Below are positions 35,476-49,555 of a stretch of DNA of 64,000 nucleotides, piece by piece. Position 1 is the first letter of the stretch. Every line of letters starts with the position of its first letter. The notes beneath the pieces are model-generated. The model worked only from the letters and a program-made list of their open reading frames with translations. It made no database searches and had not been told where the DNA came from. The stretch covers positions 682,001 to 746,000 of the forward strand of contig CALSFV010000220.1 in NCBI GenBank assembly GCA_943737045.1, in the 5' to 3' direction. This DNA is from Parapristionchus giblindavisi. Its lineage: Eukaryota > Nematoda > Chromadorea > Rhabditida > Diplogasteridae. Made by a program: the position numbers and the translations under genes.

Positions 35476-37383
35476 TGGTTTATCAGTTGTTCAATTACTT
35501 ACAATGATTTGTTATTGGTTCCATAATTTCGAGCTGTCGAACGAGCAAAAAGTTCAACAACATTTGATGATTTGTATAATCGCTATTGCGTAGCAGCCGA
35601 AACACCATGAAGCGCAGTACTTGCTGATATTACTGACATATCCAAGTTATACTATTACTGTGCATGCACAACATATATCTGTACCTAATTATTAATTTAA
35701 TTTGCAATTTTTACTTTTCTATCTCTTTCTCTAAATCTCTCTCATAATGTCCTTACAATTAGTTCTATCATACTTATCTATCTCTATCTTTCGACGCTCA
35801 CTCTAATTCTCTCTCTCTCTCTCCCTCTGTGTCCCACTTCCCCTCTCTGATCGTGCCCTATACTCTTATCGTCAAAAGTGGGCGGAGTCTCCCCCTCCAT
35901 GATCACCATACCTATCCCATCCTTCTTTACTCATAGTCCTTTCACCCTTAGTGAACGGTCTACCTTCCTTTCTTCTTCATTGTCCCATTTAGTTGACTCA
36001 TCTACATTTTCCCTCCAACACTCGCATTCAAGTACATATGCCCCTAATATTAACTCAACTTAGTACCAAGTGGTTAATTCCTTTGTCCTCTCCCTACCGT
36101 CTGTCGATAGGAGTTCGTCAAGCTTTACCCGCGCGTTAATCGCAGGGCTGGCTAAAGCTTGGACAACGCCTCTCGACTTACGGGAGATTCACCGTCCTTA
36201 ATCTGTCATTCCTTATGTTTAGTTACATTCTTAAATCACCCCTTCCTTAAATCACCCTTCCGTTATGTATACCATTAGTTCTTCTTACCTTAATTTTCAT
36301 TAATTTTCAACGTTCCTAAAGAATAGATCCCCTACGTAGAAGCAAATTTTAAATGTGTATACATGGTACTTTTGCTCAAGCCTATCAATCGGTTCTTTGC
36401 TCCCCTTATCGTTTCGCGCCAATTTCCATAGGGGAACAAAAAGTGAATAGTATTAGGAGAAGAAGAGGGTCAGAAGGAATAGACTGTAAAGAGCGAGAGA
36501 CGGCGACAGAGCAAGAGGAGATACTAAGAGAAGTTGAGAGATTCAGACTGCGAAAGTGACATTTGCTACAAAGGGAGTACTAGACAGGGAAGATGGATTG
36601 GAATGGCCTTTTGAACGATCTGACGTAGAAGAGTTACTAAAAGTCTTATACTTTTTCATTTAATTCAACTTGTCCAATAAAGATATTTGTTCGCTTGGTA
36701 CCATAGTTGCGATGAGAAAAGTTAATTATGATGGATGTTGCCAAGGATTGGGCACATCGCATGGGATCTATTCGTTCCTCTAATATCATCAAGTAATCAA
36801 TTCATATAGTTAGTGAGTGAACGGAGGTATTCTTGATTATTCTGGGAAGATAAACAGTACTGTAGCCAAGGATAGTGACTATAACCAAGACAAGACGTCA
36901 CAAAGGAGACACCATTGAGTAATGGTGGGAGAAAAGAAAATAATAGTCTTCGATATTAGCGGCTAGCGTCCTATTTTCACTACTTTTTAACGCCATATTA
37001 TTTGATAATACTTTTGAAAAATGCTGTTGAAAAATTCGTTAAGTCAATGGTTAAACGAAAAAAGTTCCTCTAAAACTGTCCTACATCCAAATTCCGAGAA
37101 CCATTAATTCATTATCTCTTCGCATTCCTTCTCGAATTATCATGACAAATAGGGCTATCACTTCGTCTTCTCTCGCTTCTCTCACCTTATCTTTCATTCA
37201 TTCCTTCTCTCCTCTCACTTCATTCCTTCACGACTCAAGGTCAAATGTATACTAGTGATCTCTAATGATCTATCTATTCCATCGTCTCTTTTAGTAGAGA
37301 GAAAGAAGAGAAGAGAAGGAGCAGAGGAAGGGGCACATAGTTTATAATTCTTAACGAGCCGTTGATATATTGATGAGGGCAAT

Positions 37384-37720
37384 CGATAAAAGGTACAAAC
37401 AATGGGGCTCTTCCCGTTATCAATGAATAACGAGATTGACGATGGCTGATAATGAAGTGTACTTCATCATTACATATAAGCAGTGCGTTGATTATTTAGA
37501 TTAATACGATAGACAGTCTAAACATTTCAAAAGATTGCAGCAGCTGAATTTTGATTGAACATTTTATCCATAACGTTAGCTCTTGTTTGTTCGATGGCGT
37601 ATAAATTCTTATTTATTGCGGTTGGGCGAGTCAATAGTACAAAATGGGGCGCTTATCGCTATCTATCAATAATGCGATTGTTGAAAGATGATAATGAAGT
37701 GTACTTCATCGTAATGATGC
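37384..37720 (+). repeat. Diverged tandem duplication with a shared palindrome
   Basis: Two segments about 245 bases apart share GATAATGAAGTGTACTTCAT, containing the perfect palindrome ATGAAGTGTACTTCAT-like core, plus flanking similarity (ATGGGGC, ATCAATAA.G.GATTG). Confidence 0.55.
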
Positions 37721-38499
37721 ATTCATCTGAACTTTTACAGACGGTCATAAACGCTCAACAAAAGGAAATATACCATATGAATCCTAATAAAGTGCGGATT
37801 TTTATATTGAGAATAATTACGCAGATGAAGAAAAGGTTTTGACAGAGGAATAGGAATGATCAGTGAGCCTTGCATCATGTTCTGGAATCCCATTACATCT
37901 AAAGACAGTCTGAAACCTGAGAAATTTCAAAAGCTTTTCACTCGAATCTTGATCTACAGTTGTTTCAATATCTCATCTTGTCTCGATCTGCTTTTCGCTA
38001 TAAAAGTGGTGTATGGTGACAGCATCATTAATAAAAGTGATTTGTTCTCTTTTTGTCACACACGTTCTCGTACATACTCAATTGGCACTGACATTGAATT
38101 CACTAAAAATAAGAACCATATTCGTTATAATTCTTTTCCTTTGACAATTTATCGTTGGTTGAATATCTTGTATACATGGTGAAAATGCATTTTCTGATTT
38201 CAAAAGTAAATTGCTCAACAGTGATTATCCTTCATTATTTTGGGCCTGAATATTCCCTCCTATCATTTCCGAATTGCGTCTCCATTACGACAAGCGGTCT
38301 TCAAGATTCTCAATTCTCATGGACTATTATATTGGTACCTTGCCCTGTCCATACAAGCAAATAATACCCCCATAAACTCATACTATCAGACTATATATGT
38401 GATTACTCGATCCTACGATTTGAGTGGATGATATGGTAGATTAGTATAGGTTATGAAATGATAATACGGTGGACAAGTAGACGGTAGCCTGATTATTCT

Positions 38500-38843
38500 T
38501 TAAAGGTGGACTCCCGCGAATATTTTCGTGAACAAACTGTGCAGACAGAATCATAGCAAAAGTTATTCTACATACCGTACACTCTTTATTTTATGATGAT
38601 TCAGCTTATTGATCGCTAGAAACACGAATGAACCATCAGGCCCAGTGCAGGGAAAGGCGCGCTTTTTGAAAATAATAAAGTTCGGCAATAGGATTCGAAC
38701 CGCGACCATGCGCTTTCTAGTCAGAAGTTTTACCACTACGCTAAGGGAACGATTAGTAGTCTCCCTATCTTGCATATCACTACACCCTTGCATAAGCGAG
38801 ATGTAGGAAATTTACATGATCATTCGCGGGTCTCCACCTTTAA
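38500..38843. mobile_element. TIR element with internal tRNA-like sequence
   Basis: Ends TTAAAGGTGGACTCCCGCGA (about 38500) and TCGCGGGTCTCCACCTTTAA (about 38824-38843) are near-perfect inverses. The layout (TTTAAAG...GGAGACCC-type end, then TTTTCGTGAACAAACTG) parallels the elements at 28985 and 9324 with changed bases. A tRNA-like sequence lies on the minus strand toward the right end, at the same relative place as in the 28985 element. Confidence 0.75.
38682..38751 (-). tRNA. tRNA-like sequence (pseudo) inside a TIR element
   Basis: Minus strand: TTAGCGTAGTGG matches a Pol III A box and GGTTCGAATCC a perfect B box. The ends GTTC and GAAC can pair as a partial acceptor stem. The anticodon stem is broken, so decoding is unlikely. 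Confidence 0.6.
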
Positions 38844-40314
<1,471 letters not shown>

Positions 40315-41560
40315 GATGCTACGACTTAGGAGAGACTATCTGGCTCAAGTGACATTCTCTTGGCACTTGGCCAAAAAGTGATCAGAACCGATCGGGCCCA
40401 AATTGTGCACAGCTGTAGTATGGGGTGGCATAAGCTCGCAGGCGGAGTTTGGGTTCGTCATTTCTACATCCTCGCTAAATAACGTAAGTTCGATGAAGTG
40501 GCATCAAAATTTCAAAGTTTACGGATTCGTTCGATATGTGTATGCGACGATGGGCAATAATAAGCAGGTAAATCCCACCAAGTGTCATCCCGATCCAAAA
40601 CCGTGAGGCCCAGAAATAATCAAAAAACCAATAAAAATATTGGTTTTTTGATTATTTTATTTTTCCTACAATTGCCTCTCGGTGGGGGTCATTTTTTATT
40701 GATTCAATTTGACGAGTATTCACTAGTGTAACTACTGTACGAAAATGAACTGAAACACAATCGTGGAAGTTTGCCTTATTCCCGAAAAACCACGACCAAT
40801 TCGCCTTTTTTATCGCGCACTGACCGAATAACCATATGCCGGTTACGGTTATGCAAATTTGGACATTCAAAATTCTTATTTGTTTTCGAAAAATACCGTC
40901 ATATTATACCTCAAATATTCAAACAACAAATAAATGATAAAAGAAAACAATAGCATAAAACCGAAATCGTATGATAAATAATACAACGATGGTCGCATTT
41001 TTAATTTCCGCATTGGGATTACGGTAGGGCGCACGATAATACCTTTCAGTTTGCGATAAAAAGGCGAATTGGTCGTGGTTTTTCGGGAATAAGGCAAACT
41101 TCCACGATTGTGTTTCAGTTCATTTTCGTACAGTAGTTACACTAATGAATACTCGTCAAATTGAATCAATAAAAAATGACCCTCACCGAGAGGCAATTGT
41201 AGGAAAAATAAAACAATCAAAAAACCAATATTTTTATTGGTTTTTTGATTATTTCTGGGCCTCACGGTTTTGGATCGGGATGACACTTGGTGGGATTTAC
41301 CTGCTTATTATTGCCCATCGTCGCATACACATATCGAACGAATCCGTAAACTTTGAAATTTTGATGCCACTTCATCGAACTTACGTTATTTAGCGAAGGA
41401 GCAGATATGACGAACCCTAACTCCGTCTGTGATCTCATGCCACCCCATACTACACCTATGCACAATTTGGGCCCGATCGGTTCTTATCACTTTTTGGCCA
41501 AGTGCCAAGCCATAAGCAAGATATGTTCACTGAGTCAGATAATCTCTCTTAGGTAGCAAA
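40315..41560. mobile_element. Foldback element, about 1.25 kb
   Basis: Left arm about 40315-40825 and right arm about 41050-41560 are inverse copies. Markers are CTTGGCACTTGGCCAAAAAG versus its inverse at about 41490, and the shared GACCAATTCGCCTTTTT block near the loop. Each arm also contains its own small hairpin (AATCAAAAAACCAATA paired with TATTGGTTTTTTGATT), so it is a palindrome within a palindrome. Parallel open frames in the two arms follow from the duplication. No transposase recognised. Confidence 0.9.
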
Positions 41561-42880
41561 GGTGAAAATTACAAATAAAATGAAATTCCTACAAAGACGG
41601 TAATGAAGCGATGGATTTTCGGAAGGATTTGACAGAAGGACATATTATAATATTATTATTAAGCTGATTCCAAGTGTTGGCTACATGATTAGAAATGAAA
41701 TTGGCAAAGCGAGTTTATTTAACAATATGTTTTCTATAAATGAAATTATCTCTACGAGAATGTCTTGTTTTCAAGGAAGGTAGGAAGAATAATAATAATA
41801 ATTTATTCACCATAATAGGTAAACGTGTAAAGAACAAACAATAAATAAATAAATAGTTGTAGTTGTAAAAGTGAAAGATCAATCTTACAAAAATGTGAGG
41901 ATGGAGGAAGGGACTAGAGAAGATCGAATATATGATGAAGATAAGAATAAGAAATGCATGGAACTGATCAGTCATTAATTTTAATTTTAAAAGCTTATTC
42001 TGTTTTCGGGCCGAGTAAGTAAACGTGCCGCTCGCAAGAAGAAACTGTTATGCCTGTATTGGAAACGAGACCCAGCGTCGGAGAAGTTTAATCCATTTCT
42101 TCAAGCATAGGTTTTAAAATAGTGAGATTTACTATTTGAGATCTTAATTTTTCCTCTTATTGTTAGTAGTTGAGGGGATTGTCGAGCTCGATGAGTCCTT
42201 GTGTCACTTCTGGCTAAACCTAACACTATATTTGGCCCTAAGTTAATATTTTCAAGATCATCCTATTAGAACTCTTCCTACCCTTCTCTCCTCTTTCTCT
42301 CTTCCCCTCTCTTTCTCTTTCGCTTTCTCTCATTCCCAATCCACTCTTTGACTCTATTCACTTCCTTTAACAACCATCCCATCATAAATCATCGTTATAT
42401 ATCCACTGATACTTATGATTGATAAGGATATATCGATACTCCACCGTGTACCAATTTATCACGGAATCAAACACTCATTATAAATGAAAAATAAATAGAA
42501 AGTCACAATTGCAAGGGAAATGCCAGATCGAAAACAATATACACACAACCGGTAAGTCAAGAATACAAATTATTATCTGTATCCGATGAATAAAGCTAGG
42601 AAGAAGCAAAAAATACAAGGTCTGGAATCAATGAAAAGGACAACTATATTTTAAAGATGAATTCAAAAATAAGGGTGATATAGGTCACAGATATGTATGA
42701 AATAATACCATCCAAAAATGGGAAATATGAGAAACATAATGGGGAGGTAAGGGATACCGAACAAATTAAGCAAGCATGGATGACACCGTCATTGGTGTAT
42801 CCGGGCACAGTTATTAAGGAAGAGTGTAATTGTAACCTGGAATCTGAGGAAGATCTTCATCGCTTTACACATTCGGTACC
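41561..42880. other. No gene assigned
   Basis: AT-rich with a CT-rich tract at 42270-42340. A 68-aa plus-strand frame (42693-42899) has reasonable composition but overlaps the end of the minus-strand gene and lacks support. Confidence 0.4.
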
Positions 42881-44176
42881 TCAAATATTTCCATTCTGAT
42901 CTCCTTGGATGAATCCATTACCGTTCTCATCATTTCCAATACGCAACATTCTCTCTTCGTCGATGTACCGACGATAAAGGATGACCATCGACTGAATTTT
43001 ATATAATTTGATAAGTCAACATTTATTTCCATAATCATTATAGATTTCAAGTTTATTGACCTACCGTGAGAATATTCGACATTATCGACGATGCGAGGAC
43101 GAGTAAAAAGAAGACGAAGAGAATGACCAAGTAGCTGGGGTCGCTAGGACATCCCTATAATTGAGATGTAAAGATGAGCATATCCGTTTAAAATTGCCGA
43201 ATAGACATCGAAAATAAAAAGTGTCAAGTTCAACCATTTAGGATATTCTGGATGCTCAGCCAGAAAAATCGAGCTATAAAATATAAAATATCATTACCAA
43301 ATGATTCTTGAAGACGAAACTGGCGAGGATGATTACGAAACACATGAACATGGCATTCTGCATGAAGTTGAGTAGTTCATTTACAGTGAAGATGTCACCA
43401 ATGATACGTCTAAAGGAGACAAAGATCAAAGATCACATAGTTCGAAGAACACTAATGAGGATCAAATGTCAAATACTATTATCAACCAAAATTTTTCTTG
43501 CAGAATTTGCTAACAAATTTGATCGAATATATAAATTTTCTTCATTATAGGATAGGCAATCGCATAATTTTATAATTTAATAATAAACTAAAATGATTTA
43601 AAAGGAAGAAAAGTGGTCAGTTTATTTTTTTAAATGTAGCGTTTAATCGTTATGAAATCTTAGATGCGGGTGCCACATTTAATGACTCCACGGTGAAAAT
43701 CTTTCATTGGAGTGAATAACATAATAATGATAAACATAGAGCGGGACTTATTCAATTCACAGATCGTAAACTTTATGAAATGTCTCTTGATCTAACATAC
43801 TAAAATTTTTTTGTAAGTTCTGTTTGTTCTATGAGTGATCATTGCGCATCGAATAGAACGTTGAGAATAGTTTATTTTGTGAAATTGCAGAAACATATCG
43901 CCAAAGTACAATTTAATTAAAATTATTTTGTTCAATATTAATGGAGACAATTTACTATTACCTAAGCTATGTTATAAATCTTCCTACATATAGATTGCAA
44001 ATGAAATGGAAACATCATCAAAGATAGTAATAAATAAATATGTGGCGCAAACAGAAAACTGTCAATCTTCTGGATAATTAGAATAATTAAGAATACCTGA
44101 ATGAGTATGGCTGTTTCTCCCTTGGAATGGCTCTGAATACGTATGTGCTGTCCTTTTTGCGATGGAGTTCGTACAT
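42881..44176 (-). CDS. Two-pass membrane protein, unrecognised, 130 aa (or C-terminal part of a larger one)
   Basis: Four exons join in phase: 44097-44176 (MYELHRKKDSTYVFRAIPRE), 43298-43409 (with MFMCFVIILASFVF, TM1), 43065-43154 (YLVILFVFFLLVLASSIM, TM2) and 42881-42991 (MVILYRRYIDEERMLRIG, then a polar tail, stop TGA at 42881-42883). Donors are GTATTC, GTAATG and GTAGGT; acceptors TTTAG, TTATAG and TTCAG. A basic N-terminus, two hydrophobic helices and a polar tail suggest a small membrane protein. The first ATG directly follows a TTCTAG acceptor, so it is either a spliced-leader start or an internal exon of a longer protein whose 5' exons I could not find; it could then be the last two helices of a receptor or channel. 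No family motif is visible. Confidence 0.6.
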
Positions 44177-46844
44177 CTAGAATAAAGGATGGTTGGAAAG
44201 GCTAGAGATTAGAACAATATGAATAAATTAAATTGATGTGAAATTTTCAAAACAAATTAAATAATTACATTCAGTCACTTTATTAACTACTAACTAACAA
44301 TTGGTGAGGAAAAATAAGTAGTATCGCTGTTCCCTCTTTATCGTAAAAAAAAGATCATGTTTTCGAGCGACGTTCCCTTCGAATCTCACTTTTATATTAA
44401 TTTCAAGTATTATTTCCGAACTACTGATTTGATTCACAAGGGTTCGATTTTCTATTTTTTTCCAACCTAACGTAATTCAGATTCAAAATTTGAAGGCCCA
44501 ACTAACTTCTCGAGGTGAAAGGAGAACGTTATCCATGGAGATGGCTTCAGTACGGTATTCGGAATCTTTATTAGGACTATATCATTAGCAAATATTTTTT
44601 TATTAAGTCGCGGGACAAAATATTGAAAAATGCTATATAAAAATGGACAAAGGGAAAGACTAAAAATATGTTTTTTTTTAAATTTTGAAGAAAAAAACTG
44701 AGGAATATTATTATTGTATATCGTGCAAGCAACAAACTATGAGGAATGAGAAACAATAGAATGGCTTTCCTTATCAGTTTTAGGAGGTACTTCTCACCTC
44801 TCACTATCTTATTTACCTCTTGCAGAAAGCATAATGTCTACTTCTCTCTTCCTCTTCTTCTTACCCTCCTTCTACCTGTTAACTATCTTTTCTTCTACCT
44901 TTTCCTCTGTCCCTCCCTTGCATTGTTTCTTTCTATAATTTGTTTTGCATTTCTCAACTTATAAAACCACCTGTACGATATTACTTTCAATTAATTGTGT
45001 TAGGTCACATCTTAACTTTAATGCACTATTACATTTACCTTACGTGCCTACGCCGTAACCCCCTCCGCCACGTCGGAGAGGAGGCGGAGTGGGTTACGGC
45101 GTAGGCACGTAAGGCAAATGTAACGGTGCCTAAGAAATACAGATATCAAGATAATTTTACCTAATTGCAGATGCATTATTTCAATACTATTTCATCCAAA
45201 AGAGTACAGATTTTGATCTTTCAATCTATCATTTCATGTCTCGTATCTATTAATATGATTCGCTCATCTATGACCTCTCATTCATTAAGCTCTTTCTCAA
45301 ATTGAATCCAATATATTAATGTTTGTTCAAATGCATATCGAAAGTGACAGACGATCTATTATCTCTCGGTGCAAATAACAACGAAGCAATATGCGAAATC
45401 AGAAGACGTTGGCAATGGGTTCTCTCGGTTTAACGATGGAGATATTGTGGAGGAGAAGAGAGGTAGAGAAAAAGAGAAAGAATAAAGAGAGAGAAATATG
45501 AGAGAGATAGAGTTTAGATCCAAAAAGCCGGGAGTAATGTGAACAAGAAAGATGAGGGTATGCAAGCTGGATGGAGAATCCTATCGAGTACGAAAACGAT
45601 TCGAACAGGATCAAGAATAAGATTGAGTTAGACCGGAATTGAAAGGCAAAATCAAGGATGAAAGCATGGTTGATAGGATAAGACAGAGAGAATAGAGAGA
45701 GAGGAAATGGTGAGAGGATAAAGATGAGGAACAGGAAGAGCTAGAAGAGAGTGGAAGGGGAAGAAATAGGATAGATTTTGAAATGATCCACGGAAAGTCA
45801 TATTCATTACTTCAAGTGCATGGAAGTGTCTTCGACTTACATCACCATTGTTATTTTATTTTATCCCTTCCAATATTTTAGCAGTTGTGCATCTGTCATT
45901 TTAAAGTTTATCGATAAATATATATAGGAATAATTGTCTAATAATATAGTGAATTACAGAGAAAAGTGTACATCCGAATGATTATGAGAGAGGGACGGAA
46001 AGTTTATTCTCAGTGAAAACTGTCGACTAAGTGACCAATAGTCGTCAATAATGAAATTATGGAAAGAACTCGACCGTCACGTACGTTGCGAGTGGAGTGT
46101 AGTTGCAAAAACAACAGATCGTTATCAAATCAGAGTGCAATTACGAGAAAAGAGTAGAATTACTTCCATTATGGAAGAGGATTGACAAAGTAAGGAAGAG
46201 TGGACAATTGGAAGAGGCAAGTGAGTGATCGAGAGAGGGAGAGATTGAGGAAGAGGGAGAGGCAGAGTGGGACAGTGACAAGTTGAAGAAGAGCAGCCGA
46301 CTGTCGAACAGTGAAAGGAGGGCAATGATTGAAAACGATTTGTGTGGACATTGGAGGAGAAATAAGAACAAGAGACAGTGAAAGAGGACATAAGGGAAAA
46401 TAGAGAACAAAGGTACAACGACCCGAGATAAGACAATGACTGTCGGGAAAAAGTATACTAGTGTTGTGTGAAGCGTAAACGAAAACTGTAGATTTGTTTA
46501 TGATTACAATATCACGTTCGCACATTGGGGCGACATGGGATATTTTTATCATTATCGTTATATCGCCGTAGCATCGTGTTTATGCGTACTCCACTGTACA
46601 TCAATTAATATTGAATATTGTTTCTTTCTTTCAAAGCATATAGTATATTATTTTTTTCCTCTTGTTCTCAGTCAGTGTTACACCCCCAAGTGTCCGAATC
46701 ACCCATTTTACCATATTTTTTCATTGTATTGTCGAGTGCTAGATAAAATATAGATGATTTATGATAATGATAATAATATTATATTAGTTTTATGAATACA
46801 CAGGAATAGATAATGAAAAACAGTGAATAATAAACGAAGAATAA
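44177..46844. other. No gene seen; hairpin and GA/CT tracts
   Basis: Contains the near-perfect hairpin at 45029-45123 and GA-rich tracts at 45440-45510, 45690-45760 and 46230-46270. Frames over these tracts are low-complexity. Confidence 0.4.
45029..45123. repeat. Long near-perfect hairpin
   Basis: Left arm TTACATTTACCTTACGTGCC through ...GTAACCCCCTCCGCC and right arm GGCGGAGTGGGTTACGGCGT through ...AAATGTAA pair over about 40 bases with one or two mismatches around a loop of about 13 bases. Its GC-rich centre contrasts with the AT-rich surroundings. It could be a minimal foldback element or a structured RNA precursor. Confidence 0.85.
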
Positions 46845-47033
46845 TTACATATGCTCACGAATTGGTTCTATGTCAAGCAGTGCAAAAGTTGCCTCACTCT
46901 CTCTGCTTATCTCTAAAATCTTTGGATGGAAACAGGTGAAACCGGAGCATTGGCCATCACAAAACTTGAAGCTTAATGAAAGAGTACAAATGAAGTACTT
47001 GAACATACAAACAGCAATCGATAACTTGCGCAT
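46845..47033 (-). CDS. Possible small secreted Cys-rich peptide, 62 aa
   Basis: An ATG at 47031-47033 opens MRKLSIAVCMFKYFICTLSL, which reads as a signal peptide, followed by FKFCDGQCSGFTCFHPKILE with three closely spaced Cys, then an acidic C-terminus and a stop. An overlapping plus-strand frame (46870-47163) is also open, so coding status is unproved. It lies 0.2 kb downstream of the gene at 47249 on the same strand. Confidence 0.3.
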   Translation of the reverse strand: MRKLSIAVCMFKYFICTLSLSFKFCDGQCSGFTCFHPKILEISRESEATFALLDIEPIREHM

Positions 47034-47248
47034 AAATTGCGCTGTACACGATCGATCAATATTAACTGTCAAATCACAAATAATAGAACTTGTACTGTGT
47101 TTGAGTCGAGGAACGCGATGGAGGAAAGAAGGAGGAGATCGAAAGTTGTCGAGAGAATTCTGAAAGTATTAAACTGTTTTTACAAATATGGAAAATGCAT
47201 GTTTTTAGCTGATGACCAAAATATCAATTTTTCGTAGTTATAGAATCA

Positions 47249-48767
47249 TTATGGCAAAGTTGGCATTGAATGGCCCTTACCAACTGCTCTCAATCCCATT
47301 CTCGGGATTCTCTTGTCCTTATTATTACATGATTTCGATGATGTCACAGAAGGTGTGGAAGGTCGCAGATTGCATTGCAGTGGTATTTGTCTATTACTAG
47401 AAGTTAGAGACGAGGCAGAAGGAATCGAAGGTCGTGCGTGTTCTTCTTCTTGTGTTCTATTACGAATATCTTCGATGAACTTCCTTTGCTTATGGACGTT
47501 TCCGGTACTTTCTAAGAGAGAGAGAGGAATTTTTTTGCCCATTAAATGGTTCTGTGAAATAAAAATAGGCACTGCACGTATGACATAACAAGATAGAAAG
47601 CAATATATTCAGAATTCAAAATGATTAAAATATTTGACACAGCTTTTCAATATTATGTAGTCAACTTTAACGTGTTTAATTCAACCAGAACTACTATCTT
47701 TGTGCCAATCAGATATTTTTCATAGACTGACTATGTTTGATTTACCGCGATGAAAGCGATAACTCAATTGTATAAATTCACACATGTAAATTAAATTGAA
47801 TGATCCTTATTTAAACATGAATTTGAATACTAAATCTCACCTATGCTTCTTCGTCTTTCCGTCTGTTCTTCACGAGGATATCCATCAGAATTTGGACGCT
47901 TCCGAAAGAATTGAGTGACTTCCTGTTAATATTTCTACAATAATCAAATTTTTAAGAGATCGATTGAGGGTTGGAGAAAGACAACATTTGGAAAAATAAT
48001 TTTACATTCTTCTCCATCCACCAGTTGATTTTGTTAATCATCTTCTTCTCCTTCATCATTTTCCTTGTATTCTCCTTCTTATTCTGAGTCTTGAACATAA
48101 ATGATCGATCTGCCTCGTACCCAGATTCATCGCACTTAAATGATATCATTCTTGAATTTACTTTTAAAACTCCATGACTTGTCAACACCCGAAAATGTAA
48201 TTGCCTTATCATTAGAGATTTCAACCATTCTATTGTTTCTGAAACTTGATAGCAGAGAATTTACCTGTTATCCCATCGTACTTCCATTTACTATACTCAC
48301 AGAGAAAATTCTCTTACAATATGTTCTGTTTTAAGAAATTGAATTCTTATAACTGAGTTTCAGAAATTGAATTTCTTACTTTTCAAGAGGATTTTTCGGT
48401 GATATTTCTTATAATTAAGAAAATGAAAAGTAAGAAATTATAAATTTAAGTAAATTTTCTGTGTGAGTACCAAATAGTCAATTATTGCCAGCGGAACAGT
48501 CATTGTCTCATTCTGCCGACTAATTTCACCAACACTTACTATTGCTCTCACAATCCTCTCATCACTCCTATTCTCTTTCACATCCGTCCTATATTTTTTA
48601 AAACACTATACTGATCTAATACAACAACCAAAGTAATTAGCAAACTTGCTAACCGTATTCTCGACTTCGTTATCTACACAACCTTCGTAGTTGTGAATGT
48701 GATTATGAAGGATGAGATCAGGGCAAAGGGAAGACTCGAATGATTCCTCTTCAATGGCGGCATACAT
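47249..48767 (-). CDS. Basic, low-complexity-tailed protein of unrecognised family, 240 aa
   Basis: Five exons join in phase: 48654-48767 (MYAAIEEESFESSLCPDLIL), 48471-48605 (RIVRAIVSVGEISRQNETMT), 48006-48134 (CDESGYEADRSFMFKTQ, then a Lys-rich stretch ending INWWMEKN), 47841-47922 (FFRKRPNSDGYPREEQ) and 47249-47511 (Ser/Pro-rich, ending KGHSMPTLP, stop TAA). Acceptors CAGTATAG before exon 2 and CTCTTAG before exon 5 were picked because only they keep phase. There is no signal peptide or TM segment; the many Lys/Arg and the disordered tail suggest an intracellular, perhaps nuclear, protein, which is inference. A small TIR element sits in intron 2. The first ATG follows a TTTCTAG acceptor, so upstream exons or a spliced leader are possible. 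Confidence 0.6.
48295..48468. mobile_element. Small TIR element (MITE-like) in an intron
   Basis: ACTCACAGAGAAAATTCTCT at the left end is mirrored by AAATTTTCTGTGTGAGT at the right, with further inverted TTTCTTA/TAAGAAAT blocks inside, so nearly the whole 174 bases can fold. It ends right at the donor (GTACTC) of the flanking exon of the gene at 47249-48767, so part of its end may supply the splice site. Confidence 0.7.
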
Positions 48768-49555
48768 CTAGAAATAGAAATAAAAATTAATTAAATCTAT
48801 ATTATCATACACATGTACATTAATACACAACCACAAATGACGTGAACAAAATAGAATGATCTGAATAATTTTTCGTATAAGTACGCATGCATATGCGTTA
48901 TCTTATCTTATCTATTTTTCACATCGCCTTAGGGAAGCACGAGGAGTGCAGGCGACCAGGGAACGGGACTGAGTTGATTAAACAAGACCATATCACTGGA
49001 TACTCTTTCGTACTCTCAGACTACAGTACCGTGCAAAAGTATATCCACTGTTGCTTTTTTCGTCATAACTTTTTTATAATATTGCAAGTGCAATCTGCCA
49101 TATCGATCTTACCTGGAGCGCATAAACACCTCGAGCTCTCTTCACTTCACTCCCGTAGAGAAAAAAATGACCTCATATTCACGTACAATGTAATCCACTC
49201 TCACATTGACCTTGAAGCCCACTCATTTTTTCTATATTTTTTTCTATAACAATTTTGGCAACACTTCACGTATACATAATTTATATTTACGAACACATAC
49301 AAAAAAGTTTTCAGCATTTTGACAAATCGTATTGTGCAAAAATAGAATAAACTTGACAATAGTGTTGTTTGTACTGATCGTGCCAATGTATCTTATTCGT
49401 AACTCATAAGTATTGTATGATACGATCAAGTAATCGCAGCCTTATTTCTTACCTCCCGACTTTTTCATATTTTTCAAACATTTAATAATGAATCTTAAAA
49501 TACCCTCCGAGGTGGTCAGATAAAATTTATTATTATTATTAGTATGATACTAACC

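Larger units (their letters stand above)
34536..38499. other. No complete gene; exon-like fragments on the plus strand
   Basis: Contains an exon-like fragment at 35355-35475, possible coding-like frames at 34931-35005 and 36353-36559, CT-rich tracts at 34760-34850 and 35700-35860, a diverged local duplication at about 37384-37720, and open frames at 37856-38364 that vaguely resemble the tail of a retroelement protein. Confidence 0.35.

Noticed and set aside
37856..38364. Retroelement-protein-like frames
   Set aside because: Only a vague resemblance to LINE C-terminal sequence; no diagnostic block.
42693..42899. 68-aa plus-strand frame
   Set aside because: Composition is acceptable, but it overlaps the well-supported end of the minus-strand gene and has no other exons.
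49018..49075. Tc1/mariner transposon
   Set aside because: One end-like sequence (CAGTACCGTGCAAAAGTAT) but no inverse partner and no transposase.
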